DNA of 64,000 nucleotides, taken from Parietaria judaica. Lineage: Eukaryota > Streptophyta > Magnoliopsida > Rosales > Urticaceae. The notes below the pieces were generated by a model that saw only the letters and a program-made list of their open reading frames with translations, searched no databases and was not told the DNA's origin. Of the stretch, positions 23,706 through 36,633 are shown piece after piece. Position numbers and translations under genes: made by a program. Every line of letters starts with the position of its first letter. Positions within the stretch are counted from its first letter, which is position 1. The stretch spans positions 45,304,572 to 45,368,571 of the forward strand of contig OX940863.1 in the NCBI GenBank assembly GCA_954871525.1, in the 5' to 3' direction.

Positions 23706-25466
23706 TTTCGGCACCTTTTTTGACTTCTAACGAATTCTTACGCAAAATTAAGCTATTAGAACCCAAGATTCCTAAAGACTCGAAACTTGTTGGTTTTTTT
23801 GGCTCAATTCAATTAGAATACTATATAAAGAAAGGATATGGAGTAAGATATATGTTTCGACACCTCTTTTGATTTTGAACGAACTCTTACGCGAAAGTAA
23901 GCTATTAGAGCCTAATATTCTTTAAGACTCCAAACTTGTTTTTTTTTTTTTTGGGGCTAAATACAAATAATATAGTGTATAAAGAAGGTATATGGAGTAA
24001 TAGTTAAGTTTCGGCACCTTTTTTGACTTCTAGCGAACTCGGTCGCCAAATTAAGCTATTAGAGCCCAAGAATCCTTGACACTCCTAACTTGTTTGTTTT
24101 TTGGGCTCAATACAATTAATATAATATATAAAGAAGGGATATAAGTAATATCTATGTTTCGGCACCTATTTTGATTTTGAACGAACTCTTACGCGAAAGT
24201 AAGCTATTAGAGCCCAATATTCTTTAACACTCCAAACTTTTGGGCTTAAAACAAATAATATAGTGTATAAAGAAGGTATATGGAATAATAGTTAAGTTTC
24301 GGCTCCTTTTTTTACTTCTAGCGAACTCGTACGCAAAATTAAGCCCTTAGAGCCCAAGATTCGTTAAGACTCCAAACTTGTTTGTTTTTTGGGCTCAATA
24401 CAATAAATATAGTATATAAAGAAGGAATATATAGTAATTTTTATGTTTCGGCACCTATTTTGATTTTGAACGAACTCTTACGCGAAATGAAGCTATAAGA
24501 GCCCAATATTCTTTAAGACCCCAAAATTGTTTGTTTTTTTAGGCTCAATACAAATAATATAGTGTAAAAATAAGGTATATGGAGTAATCGTTAAGTTTCG
24601 GCACCTTTTTTGACTTCTAAGGAATTCTTACGCAAAATTAAGCTATTAGAACCCAAGATTCCTTAAGACTCGAAACTTGTTGGTTTTTTGCGCTCAATTC
24701 AATTAGAATGCTATATAAAGAATGGATATGGAGTAAGATATATGTTTCGGCACCTCTTTTGATTTTGAACGAACTCTTACGCGAAAGTAAGCTATTAGAG
24801 CCTAATATTCTTTAAGACTCCAAACTTGTTTGTTTTTTTTTTGGGCTAAATACAAATAATATAGTGTATAAAGAAGGTATATGGAGTAATAGTTAAGTTT
24901 CGGCACCTTTTTTAACTTCTAGCGAACTCGTTCGCCAAATTAAGCTATTAGAGCCCAAGAATCCTTGACACTCCTAACTTGTTTGTTTTTTGGGCTCAAT
25001 ACAATTAATATAATATATAAAGAAAGGATATAAGTAATATCTATGTTTCGGCACCTATTTTGATTTTGAACAAACTCTTAAGCGAAAGTAAGCTATTAGA
25101 GCCCAATATTCTTTAACACTCAAAACTTTTGGCCTCAATAAAGGTATATGGAATAATAGTTAAGTTTCGGCACCTTTTTTTTTACTTCTAGCAAACTCGT
25201 ACGCCAAATTAAACTCTTAGAGCCCAAGATTCCTTAAGACTCCAAACTTGTGTGTTTTTTTGGGCTCAATACAATAAATATAGTATATAAAGAAGGAATA
25301 TGGAGTAATTTTTATGTTGCGGCACCTATTTTGATTTTGAACGAACTCTTACACGAAATGAAGCTATAAGAGCCCAATATTCTTTAAGACTCCAAAATTG
25401 TTTGTTTTTTTAGGCTCAATACAAATAATATAGTGTAAAAAGAAGGTATATGGAGTAATAGTTAAG
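23706..25466 (+). repeat. 12-mer HOR copy V9 (subtype p)
   Basis: It shares with V5 the seven-T E monomer, GAATATATAGTAA (24425), GTGTAAAAATAAGG (24563) and ACTCTTAAGCG (25073), at an offset of about 7052 bp. Confidence 0.9.
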
Positions 25467-27229
25467 TTTCGGCACCTTTTTTGACTTCTAACGAATTCTT
25501 ACGTAAAATTAAGCTATTAGAACCCAAGATTCCTAAAGACTCGAAATTTGTTGGTTTTTTGGGCTCAATTCAATTAGAATACTATATAAAGAAGGGATAT
25601 GGAGTAAGATATATGTTTCGACACCTCTTTTGATTTTGAACGAACTCTTACGCGAAAGTAAGCTATTAGAGCCTAATATTCTTTAAGACTCCAAACTTGT
25701 TTTTTTTTTTTTTGGGGCTAAATACAAATAATATAGTGTATAAAGAAGGTATATGGAGTAATAGTTAAGTTTCGGCACCTTTTTTGACTTCTAGCGAACT
25801 CGTTCGCCAAATTAAGCTATTAGAGCCCAAGAATCCTTGACACTCCTAACTTGTTTGTTTTTTGGGCTCAATACAATTAATATAATATATAAAGAAGGGA
25901 TATAAGTAATATCTATGTTTCGGCACCTATTTTGATTTCGAACGAACTCTTACGCGAAAGTAAGCTATTAGAGCCCAATATTCTTTAACACTCCAAACTT
26001 TTGGGCTTAAAACAAATAATATAGTGTATAAAGAAGGTATATGGAATAATAGTTAAGTTTCGGCTCCTTTTTTTTACTTCTAGCGAACTCGTACGCAAAA
26101 TTAAGCCCTTAGAGCCCAAGATTCGTTAAGACTCCAAACTTGTTTGTTTTTTGGGCTCAATACAATAAATATAGTATATAAAGAAGGAATATAGAGTAAT
26201 TTTTATGTTTCGGCACCTATTTTGATTTTGAACGAACTCTTACGCGAAATGAAGCTATAAGAGCCCAATATTCTTTAAGACCCCAAAATTGTTTGTTTTT
26301 TTAGGCTCAATACAAATAATATAGTGTAAAAAGAAGGTATATGGAGTAATCGTTAAGTTTCGGCACCTTTTTTGACTTCTAAGGAATTCTTACGCAAAAT
26401 TAAGCTATTAGAACCCAAGATTCCTTAAGACTCGAAACTTGTTGGTTTTTTGCGCTCAATTCAATTAGAATGCTATATTAAGAATGGATATGGAGTAAGA
26501 TATATGTTTCGGCACCTCTTTTGATTTTGAACGAACTCTTACGCGAAAGTAAGCTATTAGAGCCTAATATTCTTTAAGACTCCAAACTTGTTTGTTTTTT
26601 TTTTGGGCTAAATACAAATAATATAGTGTATAAAGAAGGTATATGGAGTAATAGTTAAGTTTCGGCACCTTTTTTAACTTCTAGCGAACTCGTTCGCCAA
26701 ATTAAGCTATTAGAGCCCAAGAATCCTTGACACTCCTAACTTGTTTGTTTTTTGGGCTCAATACAATTAATATAATATATAAAGAAAGGATATAAGTAAT
26801 ATCTATGTTTCGGCACCTATTTTGATTTTGAACAAACTCTTACGCGAAAGTAAGCTATTAGAGCCCAATATTCTTTAACATTCAAAACTTTTGGCCTCAA
26901 TAAAGGTATATGGAATAATAGTTAAGTTTCGGCACCTTTTTTTTTTACTTCTAGCAAACTCGTACGCCAAATTAAACTCTTAGAGCCCAAGATTCCTTAA
27001 GACTCCAAACTTGTGTGTTTTTTTGGGCTCAATACAATAAATATAGTATATAAAGAAGGAATATGGAGTAATTTTTATGTTGCGGCACCTATTTTGATTT
27101 TGAACGAACACTTACACGAAATGAAGCTATAAGAGCCCAATATTCTTTAAGACTCCAAAATTGTTTGTTTTTTTAGGCTCAATCCAAATAATATAGTGTA
27201 AAAAGAAGGTATATGGAGTAATAGTTAAG
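25467..27229 (+). repeat. 12-mer HOR copy V10 (subtype q)
   Basis: A has TTACGT and GAAATTTGTTGG and D has TTCGAACG, as in V6, one 7.05-kb step upstream. It is followed by a p copy instead of r. Confidence 0.9.
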
Positions 27230-28994
27230 TTTCGGCACCTTTTTTGACTTCTAACGAATTCTTACGCAAAATTAAGCTATTAGAACCCAAGATTCCTAAA
27301 GACTCGAAACTTGTTGGTTTTTTTGGCTCAATTCAATTAGAATACTATATAAAGAAAGGATATGGAGTAAGATATATGTTTCGACACCTCTTTTGATTTT
27401 GAACGAACTCTTACGCGAAAGTAAGCTATTAGAGCCTAATATTCTTTAAGACTCCAAACTTGTTTTTTTTTTTTTTTGGGGCTAAATACAAATAATATAG
27501 TGTATAAAGAAGGTATATGGAGTAATAGTTAAGTTTCGGCACCTTTTTTGACTTCTAGCGAACTCGGTCGCCAAATTAAGCTATTAGAGCCCAAGAATCC
27601 TTGACACTCCTAACTTGTTTGTTTTTTGGGCTCAATACAATTAATATAATATATAAAGAAGGGATATAAGTAATATCTATGTTTCGGCACCTATTTTGAT
27701 TTTGAACGAACTCTTACGCGAAAGTAAGCTATTAGAGCCCAATATTCTTTAACACTCCAAACTTTTGGGCTTAAAACAAATAATATAGTGTATAAAGAAG
27801 GTATATGGAATAATAGTTAAGTTTCGGCTCCTTTTTTTACTTCTAGCGAACTCGTACGCAAAATTAAGCCCTTAGAGCCCAAGATTCGTTAAGACTCCAA
27901 ACTTGTTTGTTTTTTGGGCTCAATACAATAAATATAGTATATAAAGAAGGAATATAGAGTAATTTTTATGTTTCGGCACCTATTTTGATTTTGAACGAAC
28001 TCTTACGCGAAATGAAGCTATAAGAGCCCAATATTCTTTAAGACCCCAAAATTGTTTGTTTTTTTAGGCTCAATACAAATAATATAGTGTAAAAATAAGG
28101 TATATGGAGTAATCGTTAAGTTTCGGCACCTTTTTTGACTTCTAAGGAATTCTTACGCAAAATTAAGCTATTAGAACCCAAGATTCCTTAAGACTCGAAA
28201 CTTGTTGGTTTTTTGCGCTCAATTCAATTAGAATGCTATATAAAGAATGGATATGGAGTAAGATATATGTTTCGGCACCTCTTTTGATTTTGAACGAACT
28301 CTTACGCGAAAGTAAGCTATTAGAGCCTAATATTCTTTAAGACTCCAAACTTGTTTGTTTTTTTTTTGGGCTAAATACAAATAATATAGTGTATAAAGAA
28401 GGTATATGGAGTAATAGTTAAGTTTCGGCACCTTTTTTAACTTCTAGCGAACTCGTTCGCCAAATTAAGCTATTAGAGCCCAAGAATCCTTGACACTCCT
28501 AACTTGTTTGTTTTTTGGGCTCAATACAATTAATATAATATATAAAGAAAGGATATAAGTAATATCTATGTTTCGGCACCTATTTTGATTTTGAACAAAC
28601 TCTTAAGCGAAAGTAAGCTATTAGAGCCCAATATTCTTTAACACTCAAAACTTTTGGTCTCAATAAAGGTATATGGAATAATAGTTAAGTTTCGGCACCT
28701 TTTTTTTTTTTACTTCTAGCAAACTCGTACGCCAAATTAAACTCTTAGAGCCCAAGATTCCTTAAGACTCCAAACTTGTGTGTTTTTTTGGGCTCAATAC
28801 AATAAATATAGTATATAAAGAAGGAATATGGAGTAATTTTTATGTTGCGGCACCTATTTTGATTTTGAACGAACTCTTACACGAAATGAAGCTATAAGAG
28901 CCCAATATTCTTTAAGACTTCAAAATTGTTTGTTTTTTTAGGCTCAATACAAATAATATAGTGTAAAAAGAAGGTATATGGAGTAATAGTTAAG
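27230..28994 (+). repeat. 12-mer HOR copy V11 (subtype p)
   Basis: It carries p markers (seven Ts in E, GTGTAAAAATAAGG at about 28088, ACTCTTAAGCG at 28600) only 3.52 kb after V9. The r and s copies expected between them are therefore missing. E has reverted to GAATATAGAG. Confidence 0.9.
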
Positions 28995-29866
28995 TTTCGG
29001 CACCTTTTTTGACTTCTAACGAATTCTTACGTAATATTAAGCTATTAGAACCCAAGATTCCTAAAGACTCGAAATTTGTTGGTTTTTTGGGCTCAATTCA
29101 ATTAGAATACTATATAAAGAAGGGATATGGAGTAAGATATATGTTTCGACACCTCTTTTGATTTTGAACGAACTCTTACGCGAAAGTAAGCTATTAGAGC
29201 CTAATATTCTTTAAGACTCCAAACTTGTTTTTTTTTTTTTTTGGGGCTAAATACAAATAATATAGTGTATAAAGAAGGTATATGGAGTAATAGTTAAGTT
29301 TCGGCACCTTTTTTGACTTCTAGCGAACTCGTTCGCCAAATTAAGCTATTAGAGCCCAAGAATCCTTGACACTACTAACTTGTTTGTTTTTTGGGCTCAA
29401 TACAATTAATATAATATATAAAGAATGGATATAAGTAATATCTATGTTTCGGCAACTATTTTGATTTTGAACAAACTCTTACGCGAAAGTAAGCTATTAG
29501 AGCCCAATATTCTTTAACACTCAAAACTTTTTGCCTCAATAAAGGTATATGGAATAATTGTTAAGGTTCGGCACCTTTTCTTTTACTTCTAGCGAACTCG
29601 TACGCCAAATTAAGCTCTTAGAGCCCAATATTCCTTAAGACTCCAAACTTGTTTGTTTTTTGGGCTCAATACAATAAATATAGTTTATAAAGAAGGAATA
29701 TGGAGTAATTTTTATGTTGCGGCACCTATTTTGATTTTGAACGAACTCTTACGCGAAATGAAGCTATAAGAGCCCAATATTCTTTAAGACTCCAAAATTG
29801 TTTGTTTTTTTAGGCTCAATACAAATAATATAGTGTAAAAAGAAGGTATATGGAGTAATAGTTAAG
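28995..29866 (+). repeat. Half copy V12 (A-B-C-M-N-O, 872 bp)
   Basis: A q-type A monomer (GAAATTTGTTGG, with a private TACGTAATATT) is followed by B, then a C-to-M jump. From about 29373 the sequence is of the domain 2 type: ACTACTAACTTG, GGCAACTATTTTG, CTTTTTGCCTC and AAGGTTCGGC. The domain 1b/2 border therefore lies near 29.37 kb, inside the C monomer. Confidence 0.85.
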
Positions 29867-30755
29867 TTTCGGCACCTTTTTTGACTTCTAACGAATTCTT
29901 ACGCAAAATTAAGCTATTAGAACCCAAGATTCCTAAAGACTCGAAACTGGTTGGTTTTTTGGGCTCAATTCAATTAGAATACTATATAAAGAAGGGATAT
30001 GGAGTAAGATATATGTTTCGACACCTCTTTTGATTTTGAACGAACTCTTACGCGAAAGTAAGCTATTAGAGCCTAATATTCTTTAAGACTCCAAACTTGT
30101 TTTTTTTTTTTGGGGCTAAATACAAATAATATAGTGTATAAAGAAGGTATATGGAGTAATAGTTAAGTTTCGGCACCTTTTTTGACTTCTAGCGAACTCG
30201 TTCGCCAAATTAAGCTATTAGAGCCCAAGAATCCTTGACACTCCTAACTTGTTTGTTTTTTGGGCTCAATACAATTAATATAATATATAAAGAAGGGATA
30301 TAAGTAATATCTACGTTTCGGCACCTATTTTGATTTTGAACGAACTCTTACGCGAAAGTAAGCTATTAGAGCCCAATATTCTTTAACACTCCAAACTTTT
30401 GGGCTTAATCCAAATAATATAGTGTATAAAGAAGGTATATGGAATAATAGTTATGTTTCGGCACCTTTTTTTTACTTCTAGCGAACTCGTACGCAAAATT
30501 AAGCCCTTAGAGCCCAAGATTCGTTAAGACTCCAAACTTGTTTATTTTTTGGGCTCAATACAATAAATATAGTATATAAAGAAGGAATATATAGTAATTT
30601 TTATGTTTCGGCACCTATTTTGATTTTGAACGAACTCTTACGCGAAATGAAGCTATAAGTGCCCAATCTTCTTTAAGACCCAAAAATTGTTTGTTTTTTT
30701 AGGCTCAATACAAATAATATAGTGTAAAAAGAAGGTATATGGAGTAATAGTTAAG
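29867..30755 (+). repeat. Hexamer A-B-C-D-E-F at start of domain 2
   Basis: Six monomers, 889 bp. A has GAAACTGGTTGG, a variant also found at 36262 and 44161. D reads CTACGTTTCGG and GGGCTTAATCC, and F has GTGCCCAATCTTC, a marker that reappears near 38432. Confidence 0.82.
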
Positions 30756-31645
30756 TTTCGGCACCTTTTTTGACTTCTAACGAATTCTTACGCAAAATTA
30801 AGCTATTAGAACCCAAGATTCCTTAAGACTCGAAACTTGTTGGTTTTTGGGGCTCAATTCAATTAGAATACAATATAAAGAAGGGATATGGAGTAAGATA
30901 TATGTTTCGGCACCTCTTTTGATTTTGAAAGAACTCTTACGCGAAAGTAGGCTATTGGAGCCTAATATTCTTTAAGACTCCAAACTTGTTTGTTTTTTTT
31001 GGGCTAAATACAAATAATATAGTGTATAAAGAAGGTATATGGAGTAATAGTTAAGTTTCGGCACCTTTTTTGACTTCTAGCGAACTCGATCGGCAAATTA
31101 AGCTATTAGAGCCCCAGAATCCTTGACACTCCTAACTTGTTTGTTTTTTCGGCTCAATACAATTAATATAATATATAAAGAATGGATATAAGTAATATCT
31201 ATGTTTCGGCACCTATTTTGATTTTGAACAAACTCTTACGCGAAAGTAAGCTATTAGAGCCCAATATTCTTTAACACTACTAACTTTTGGGCTCAATACA
31301 AATAATATAGTGAATAAAGAAGGTATATGGAATAATAGTTAATGTTCGGCACCTTTTCTTTTACTTCTAGCGAACTCGTACGCCAAATTAAGCTCTTAGA
31401 GCCCAAGATTCGTTAAGACTCCAAACTCGTTTGTTTTTTGGGCTCAATACAATAAATATAGTATATAAAGAAGGAATATGGAGTAATTTTTATGTTTCGG
31501 CACCTATTTTGATTTTGAACGAACTCTTACGCGAAATGAAGCTATAAGAGCCCAATATTCTTTAAGACTCCAAAAATTGTTTGTTTTTTTAGGCTCAATA
31601 CAAATAATATAGTGTAAAAAGAAGGTATATGGAGTAATAGTTAAG
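30756..31645 (+). repeat. Tandem hexamer copy 1 (890 bp)
   Basis: Six monomers: K-type, B-type with GTAGGCTATTGG, L-type with ACTCGATCGGC and TTTTTCGGCTC, an undeleted M-type with CACTACTAAC and GTGAATAAAG, N-type with AATGTTCGGC, and O-type. All diagnostic variants repeat 890-892 bp later. Confidence 0.87.
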
Positions 31646-32537
31646 TTTCGGCACCTTTTTTGATTTCTAACGAATTCTTACGCAAAATTAAGCTATTAGA
31701 ACCCAAGATTCCTTAAGACTCGAAACTTGTTGGTTTTTGGGGCTCAATTCAATTAGAATACAATATAAAGAAGCGATATGGAGTTAGATATATGTTTCGG
31801 CACCTCTTTTGATTTTGAAAGAACTCTTACGCGAAAGTAGGCTATTGGAGCCTAATATTCTTTAAGACTCCAAACTTGTTTGTTTTTTTTTTGGGCTAAA
31901 TACAAATAATATAGTGTATAAAGAAGGTATATGGAGTAATAGTTAAGTTTCGGCACCTTTTTTGACTTCTAGCGAACTCGATCGGCAAATTAAGCTATTA
32001 GAGCCCCAGAATCCTTGACACTCCTAACTTGTTTGTTTTTTCGGCTCAATACAATTAATATAATATATAAAGAATGGATATAAGTAATATCTATGTTTCG
32101 GCACCTATTTTGATTTTGAACAAACTCTTACGCGAAAGTAAGCTATTAGAGCCCAATATTCTTTAACACTACTAACTTTTGGGCTCAATACAAATAATAT
32201 AGTGAATAAAGAAGGTATATGGAATAATAGTTAATGTTCGGCACCTTTTCTTTTACTTCTAGCGAACTCGTACGCCAAATTAAGCTCTTAGAGCCCAAGA
32301 TTCGTTAAGACTCCAAACTCGTTTGTTTTTCGGGCTCAATACAATAAATATAGTATATAAAGAAGGAATATGGAGTAATTTTTATGTTTCGGCACCTATT
32401 TTGATTTCGAACGAACTCTTACGTGAAATGAAGCTATAAGAGCCCAATATTCTTTAAGACTCCAAAATTGTTTGTTTTTTTTAGGCTCAATACAAATAAT
32501 ATAGTGTAAAAAGAAGGTATATGGAGTAATAGTTAAG
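31646..32537 (+). repeat. Tandem hexamer copy 2 (892 bp)
   Basis: The second copy of the preceding six monomers. Private differences include GAAGCGATATGGAGTTAG near 31770 and TTCGAACG with TTACGTG in the last monomer near 32405. Confidence 0.87.
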
Positions 32538-33275
32538 TTTCGGCACCTTTTTTGATTTCTAACGAATTCTTACACAAAATTAAGCTATTAGAACCCAAGA
32601 TTCTTTAAGACTCGAAACTTGTTGGTTTTTTGGGCTCAATTCAATTAGAATACTATATAAAGAAGGGATATGGAGTAAGATATATGTTTCGGCATCTCTT
32701 TTGATTTTGAACGAACTCTTACGCGAAAGTAAGCTATTAGAGCCTAATATTCTTTAAGACTCCAAACTTGTTTTTTTTTTTGGGGGGTAAATACAAATAA
32801 TATAGTGTATAAAGAAGGTATATGGAGTAATAGTTAAGTTTCGGCACCTTTTTTGACTTCTAGCGAACTCGTTCGCCAAATTAAGCTATTAGAGCCCAAG
32901 AATCCTTGACACTCCTAACTTTTTTGTTTTTTGTGCTCAATACAATTAATATAATATATAAGGAATGGATATAAGTAATATATATGTTTCGGCACCTATT
33001 TTGATTTTGAACGAACTCTTACGCGAAAGTAAGCTATTAAAGCCCAATATTCTTAAACACTCCTAACTTTTGGGCTCAATACAAATAATATAGTGTATAA
33101 AGAAGGTATATGGAATAATAGTTAAGTTTCGGCACCTTTTTTTTACTTCTAGCGAACTCGTACGCCAAATTAAGCTATTAGAGCCCAAGAATCCTTGACA
33201 CTCCTAACTTGTTTGTTTTTTGGGCTCAATACAATTAATATAATATATAAAGAATGGATATAAGTAATATCTATG
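32538..33275 (+). repeat. Five linking monomers of domain 2
   Basis: K-, H-, C- and D-like monomers and one class 1 monomer lead into the first 3.36-kb unit. Private variants include CTTACACAAAAT near 32568, GCTATTAAAGCCC near 33037 and TTTTTTGTGCTC near 32929. Confidence 0.75.
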
Positions 33276-36200
33276 TTTCGGCACCTATTTTGATTTTGAA
33301 AGAGTTCTTACGCGAAAGTAAGCTATTAGAGCCCAATATTCTTTAACACTCCTAACTTTTGGCTCAATACAAATAATATAGTGTATAAAGAAGGTATTTG
33401 GAGTAATAGTTAAGTTTCGGCACTTTTTTTTACTTCTAGCGAACTCGTATGCCAAATTAAGCTATTAGAGCCCAAGAATCCTTGACACTCCTAACTTGTT
33501 TGTTTTTTGGGCTGAATACAATTAATATAATATATAAAGAATGGATATAAGTAATATCTATGTTTCGGCACCTATTTTGATTTTGAAAGAACTCTTACGC
33601 GAAAGTAAGCTGTTAGAGCCCAATATTCTTTAACACTCCTAACTTTTTTGCTCAATACAAATAATATAGTGTATAAAGAAGGTATATGGAATAATAGTTA
33701 AGTTTCGGCACCTTTTTTTTACTTTTAGCGAACTCGTACGCCAAATTAAGCTATTAGAGCCCAAGAATCCTTGACACTCCTAACTTGTTTGCTTTTTGGG
33801 CTCAATACAATGATATAATATATAAAGAATGGATATAAGTAATATATATGTTTCGGCACCTATTTTGATTTTGAACGAACTCTTACGCGAAAGTAAGCTA
33901 TTAGAGCCTAATATTTTTTAAGACTCCAAATTTGTGGGCTCAATACAAATAATATAGTGTATAAAGCAGGTATATGGAATAATAGTTAAGTTTCGGAACC
34001 TTTTTTTTACTTCTAGCAAACTCGTACGCAAAATTAAGCCCTTAGAGCCCAAGATTCCTTAAGACTCCAAACTTGTTTGTTTTTTGGGCTCAATACAATA
34101 AATATAGTATATAAAGAAGGAATATAGAGTAATTTTTATGTTTCGGCACCTATTTTGATTTTGAACGAACTCTTACGCGAAAGGAAGCTATAAGAGCCCA
34201 ATATTCTTTAAGACCCCAAAATTGTTTGTTTTTTTTAGGCTCAATACAAATAATATAGTGTAAAAATAAGGTATATGGAGTAATAGTTAAGTTTCGGCAC
34301 CTTTTTTGACTTCTAACGAATTCTTACGCAAAATTAAGCTTTTAGAACCCAAGATTCCTTAAGACTCGAAACTTGTTGCTTTTTTGGTCTCAATTCAATT
34401 AGAATATTATATAAAGAAGGGATATGGAGTAAGATATATGTTTCGGTACCTCTTTTGATTTTGAACGAACTCTTACGCGAAAGTAAGCTATTAGAGCCTA
34501 ATATTCTTTAAGACTCCAAACTCGTTTTTTTTTTGGGGGCTAAATACAAATAATATAGTGTAAAAGAAGGTATATGGAGTAATAGTTAAGTTTCGGCACC
34601 TTTTTTGACTTCTAGCGAACTCGTTCGCCAAATTAAGCTATTAGAGCCCAAGAATCCTTGACACTCCTAACTTGTTAGTTTTTTGGGCTCAATACAATTA
34701 ATATAATATATAAAGAAGGGATATAGGTAATATCTATGTTTCGGCACCTATTTTGATTTTGAACGAACTCTTAAGCGAAAGTAAGCTATTAGAGCCCAAT
34801 ATTCTTTAACACTCCAAACTTTTGGGCTCAATACAAATAATATCGTGTATAAAGAAGGTATATGGAATAATAGTTAAGTTTCGGCACCTTTTTTTTACTT
34901 CTAGCGAACTCGTACGCAAAATTAAGCCCTTAGAGCCCAAGATTCCTTAAGACTCCAAACTTGTTTTTTTTTTTGGGCTCAATACAATAAATATAGTATA
35001 TAAAGAAGGAATATAGAGTAATTTTTATGTTTCGGCACGTATTTTGATTTTGAACGAACTCTTACGCGAAATGAAGCTATAAGAGCCCAATATTCTTTAA
35101 GACCCCAAAATTGTTTGTTTTTTAAGGCTCAATACAAATAATATAGTGTAAAAAGAAGGTATATGGAGTAATCGTTAAGTTTCGGCACGTTTTTTAACTT
35201 CTAGCGAACTCGTTCGCCAAATTAAGCTATTAGAGCCCAAGAATCCTTGACACTCCTAACTTGTTTGTTTTTTGGGCTCAATACAATTAATATAATATAT
35301 AAAGAAGGGATTTAAGTAATATCTATGTTTTGGCACCTATTTTGATTTTGAACGAACTCTTACGCGAAAGTAAGCTATTAGAGCCCAATATTCTTTAACA
35401 CTCCAAACTTTTGGGCTCAATACAAATAATATAGTGTAAAAAGAAGGTATATGGAGTAATAGTTAAGTTTCGGCACCTTTTTTGACTTCTAACGAATTCT
35501 TACGCAAAATTAAGCTATTAGAACCCAAGATTCCTTAAGACTCGAAACTTGTTGGTTTTTTGGGCTCAATTCAATTAGAATACTATATAAAGAAGGGATA
35601 TGGAGTATGATATATGTTTCGGCACCTTTTTTGACTTCTAGCAAACTCGTTCGCCAAATTAAGCTATTAGAGCCCCAGAATCCTTGACACTACTAACTTG
35701 TTTGTTTTTTGGGCTCAATACAATTAATATAATATATAAAGAATGGATATAAGTAATATCTATGTTTCGGCAACTATTTTGATTTTGAACAAACTCTTAC
35801 GCGAAAGTAAGCTATTAGAGCCCAATATTCTTTAACACTCAAAACTTTTTGCCTCAATAAAGGTATATGGAATAATTGTTAAGGTTCGGCACCTTTTCTT
35901 TTACTTCTAGCGAACTCGTACGCCAAATTAAGCTCTTAGAGCCCAAGATTCCTTAAGACTCCAAACTTGTTTGTTTTTTGGGCTCAATACAATAAATATA
36001 GTATATAAAGAAGGAATATGGAGTAATTTTTATGTTGCGGCACCTATTTTGATTTTGAACGAACTCTTACGCGAAATGAAGCTATAAGAGCCCAATATTC
36101 TTTAAGACTCCAAAATTGTTTGTTTTTTTAGGCTCAATACAAATAATATATTGTAAAAAGAAGGTATATGGAGTAATAGTTAAGTTTCGGCATCTTTTTT

Positions 36201-36633
36201 GACTTCTAACGAATTCTTACGCAAAATTAAGCTATTAGAACCCAAGATTCCTAAAGACTCGAAACTGGTTGGTTTTTTGGGCTCAATTCAATTAGAATAC
36301 TATATAAAGAAGGGATATGGAGTAAGATATATGTTTCGACACCTCTTTTGATTTTGAACGAACTCTTACGCGAAAGTAAGCTATTAGAGCCTAATATTCT
36401 TTAAGACTCCAAACTTGTTTTTTTTTTTGGGGGCTAAATACAAATAATATAGTGTATAAAGAAGGTATATGGAGTAATAGTTAAGTTTCGGCACCTTTTT
36501 TGACTTCTAGCGAACTCGTTCGCCAAATTAAGGTTTTAGAGCCCAAGAATCCTTGACACTCCTAACTTGTTTGTTTTTTGGGCTCAATACAATTAATATA
36601 ATATATAAAGAAGGGATATAAGTAATATCTATG
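33276..36633 (+). repeat. Domain 2 unit X1 (23-mer, lacks G-H dimer)
   Basis: Order: five domain-specific monomers (2-1-2-1-2), then E-F-A-B-C-D-E-F-I-J-K-L-M-N-O-A-B-C. F passes directly to I near 35170-35200 (GGAGTAATCG then TTTTTTAACTTC), so G and H are missing compared with the inferred 25-mer. Length 3358 bp. Confidence 0.82.

Larger units (their letters stand above)
23706..27229 (+). repeat. Truncated second-order HOR S3 (p-q only)
   Basis: V9 and V10 match V5 and V6. The following copy is again p-type, so r and s (about 3.53 kb) are absent. A two-unit unequal crossover explains this. Confidence 0.82.
9603..29866 (+). repeat. HOR domain 1b: 12-monomer higher-order repeat, ~1763 bp period
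   Basis: The A-monomer anchor recurs at 9603, 11365, 13128, 14891, 16654, 18417, 20181, 21944, 23706, 25467, 27230 and 28995, intervals of 1761-1765 bp. The order is A-B-C-D-E-F-G-H-I-M-N-O. J, K and L are missing, which accounts for the 437-bp shortening from 2200 bp and restores strict 1-2 alternation. Monomer I ends AAAGGATATAAG instead of AAGGGATTTAAG, which fits an I/L crossover product. Eleven complete copies and one half copy are present. Confidence 0.93.
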
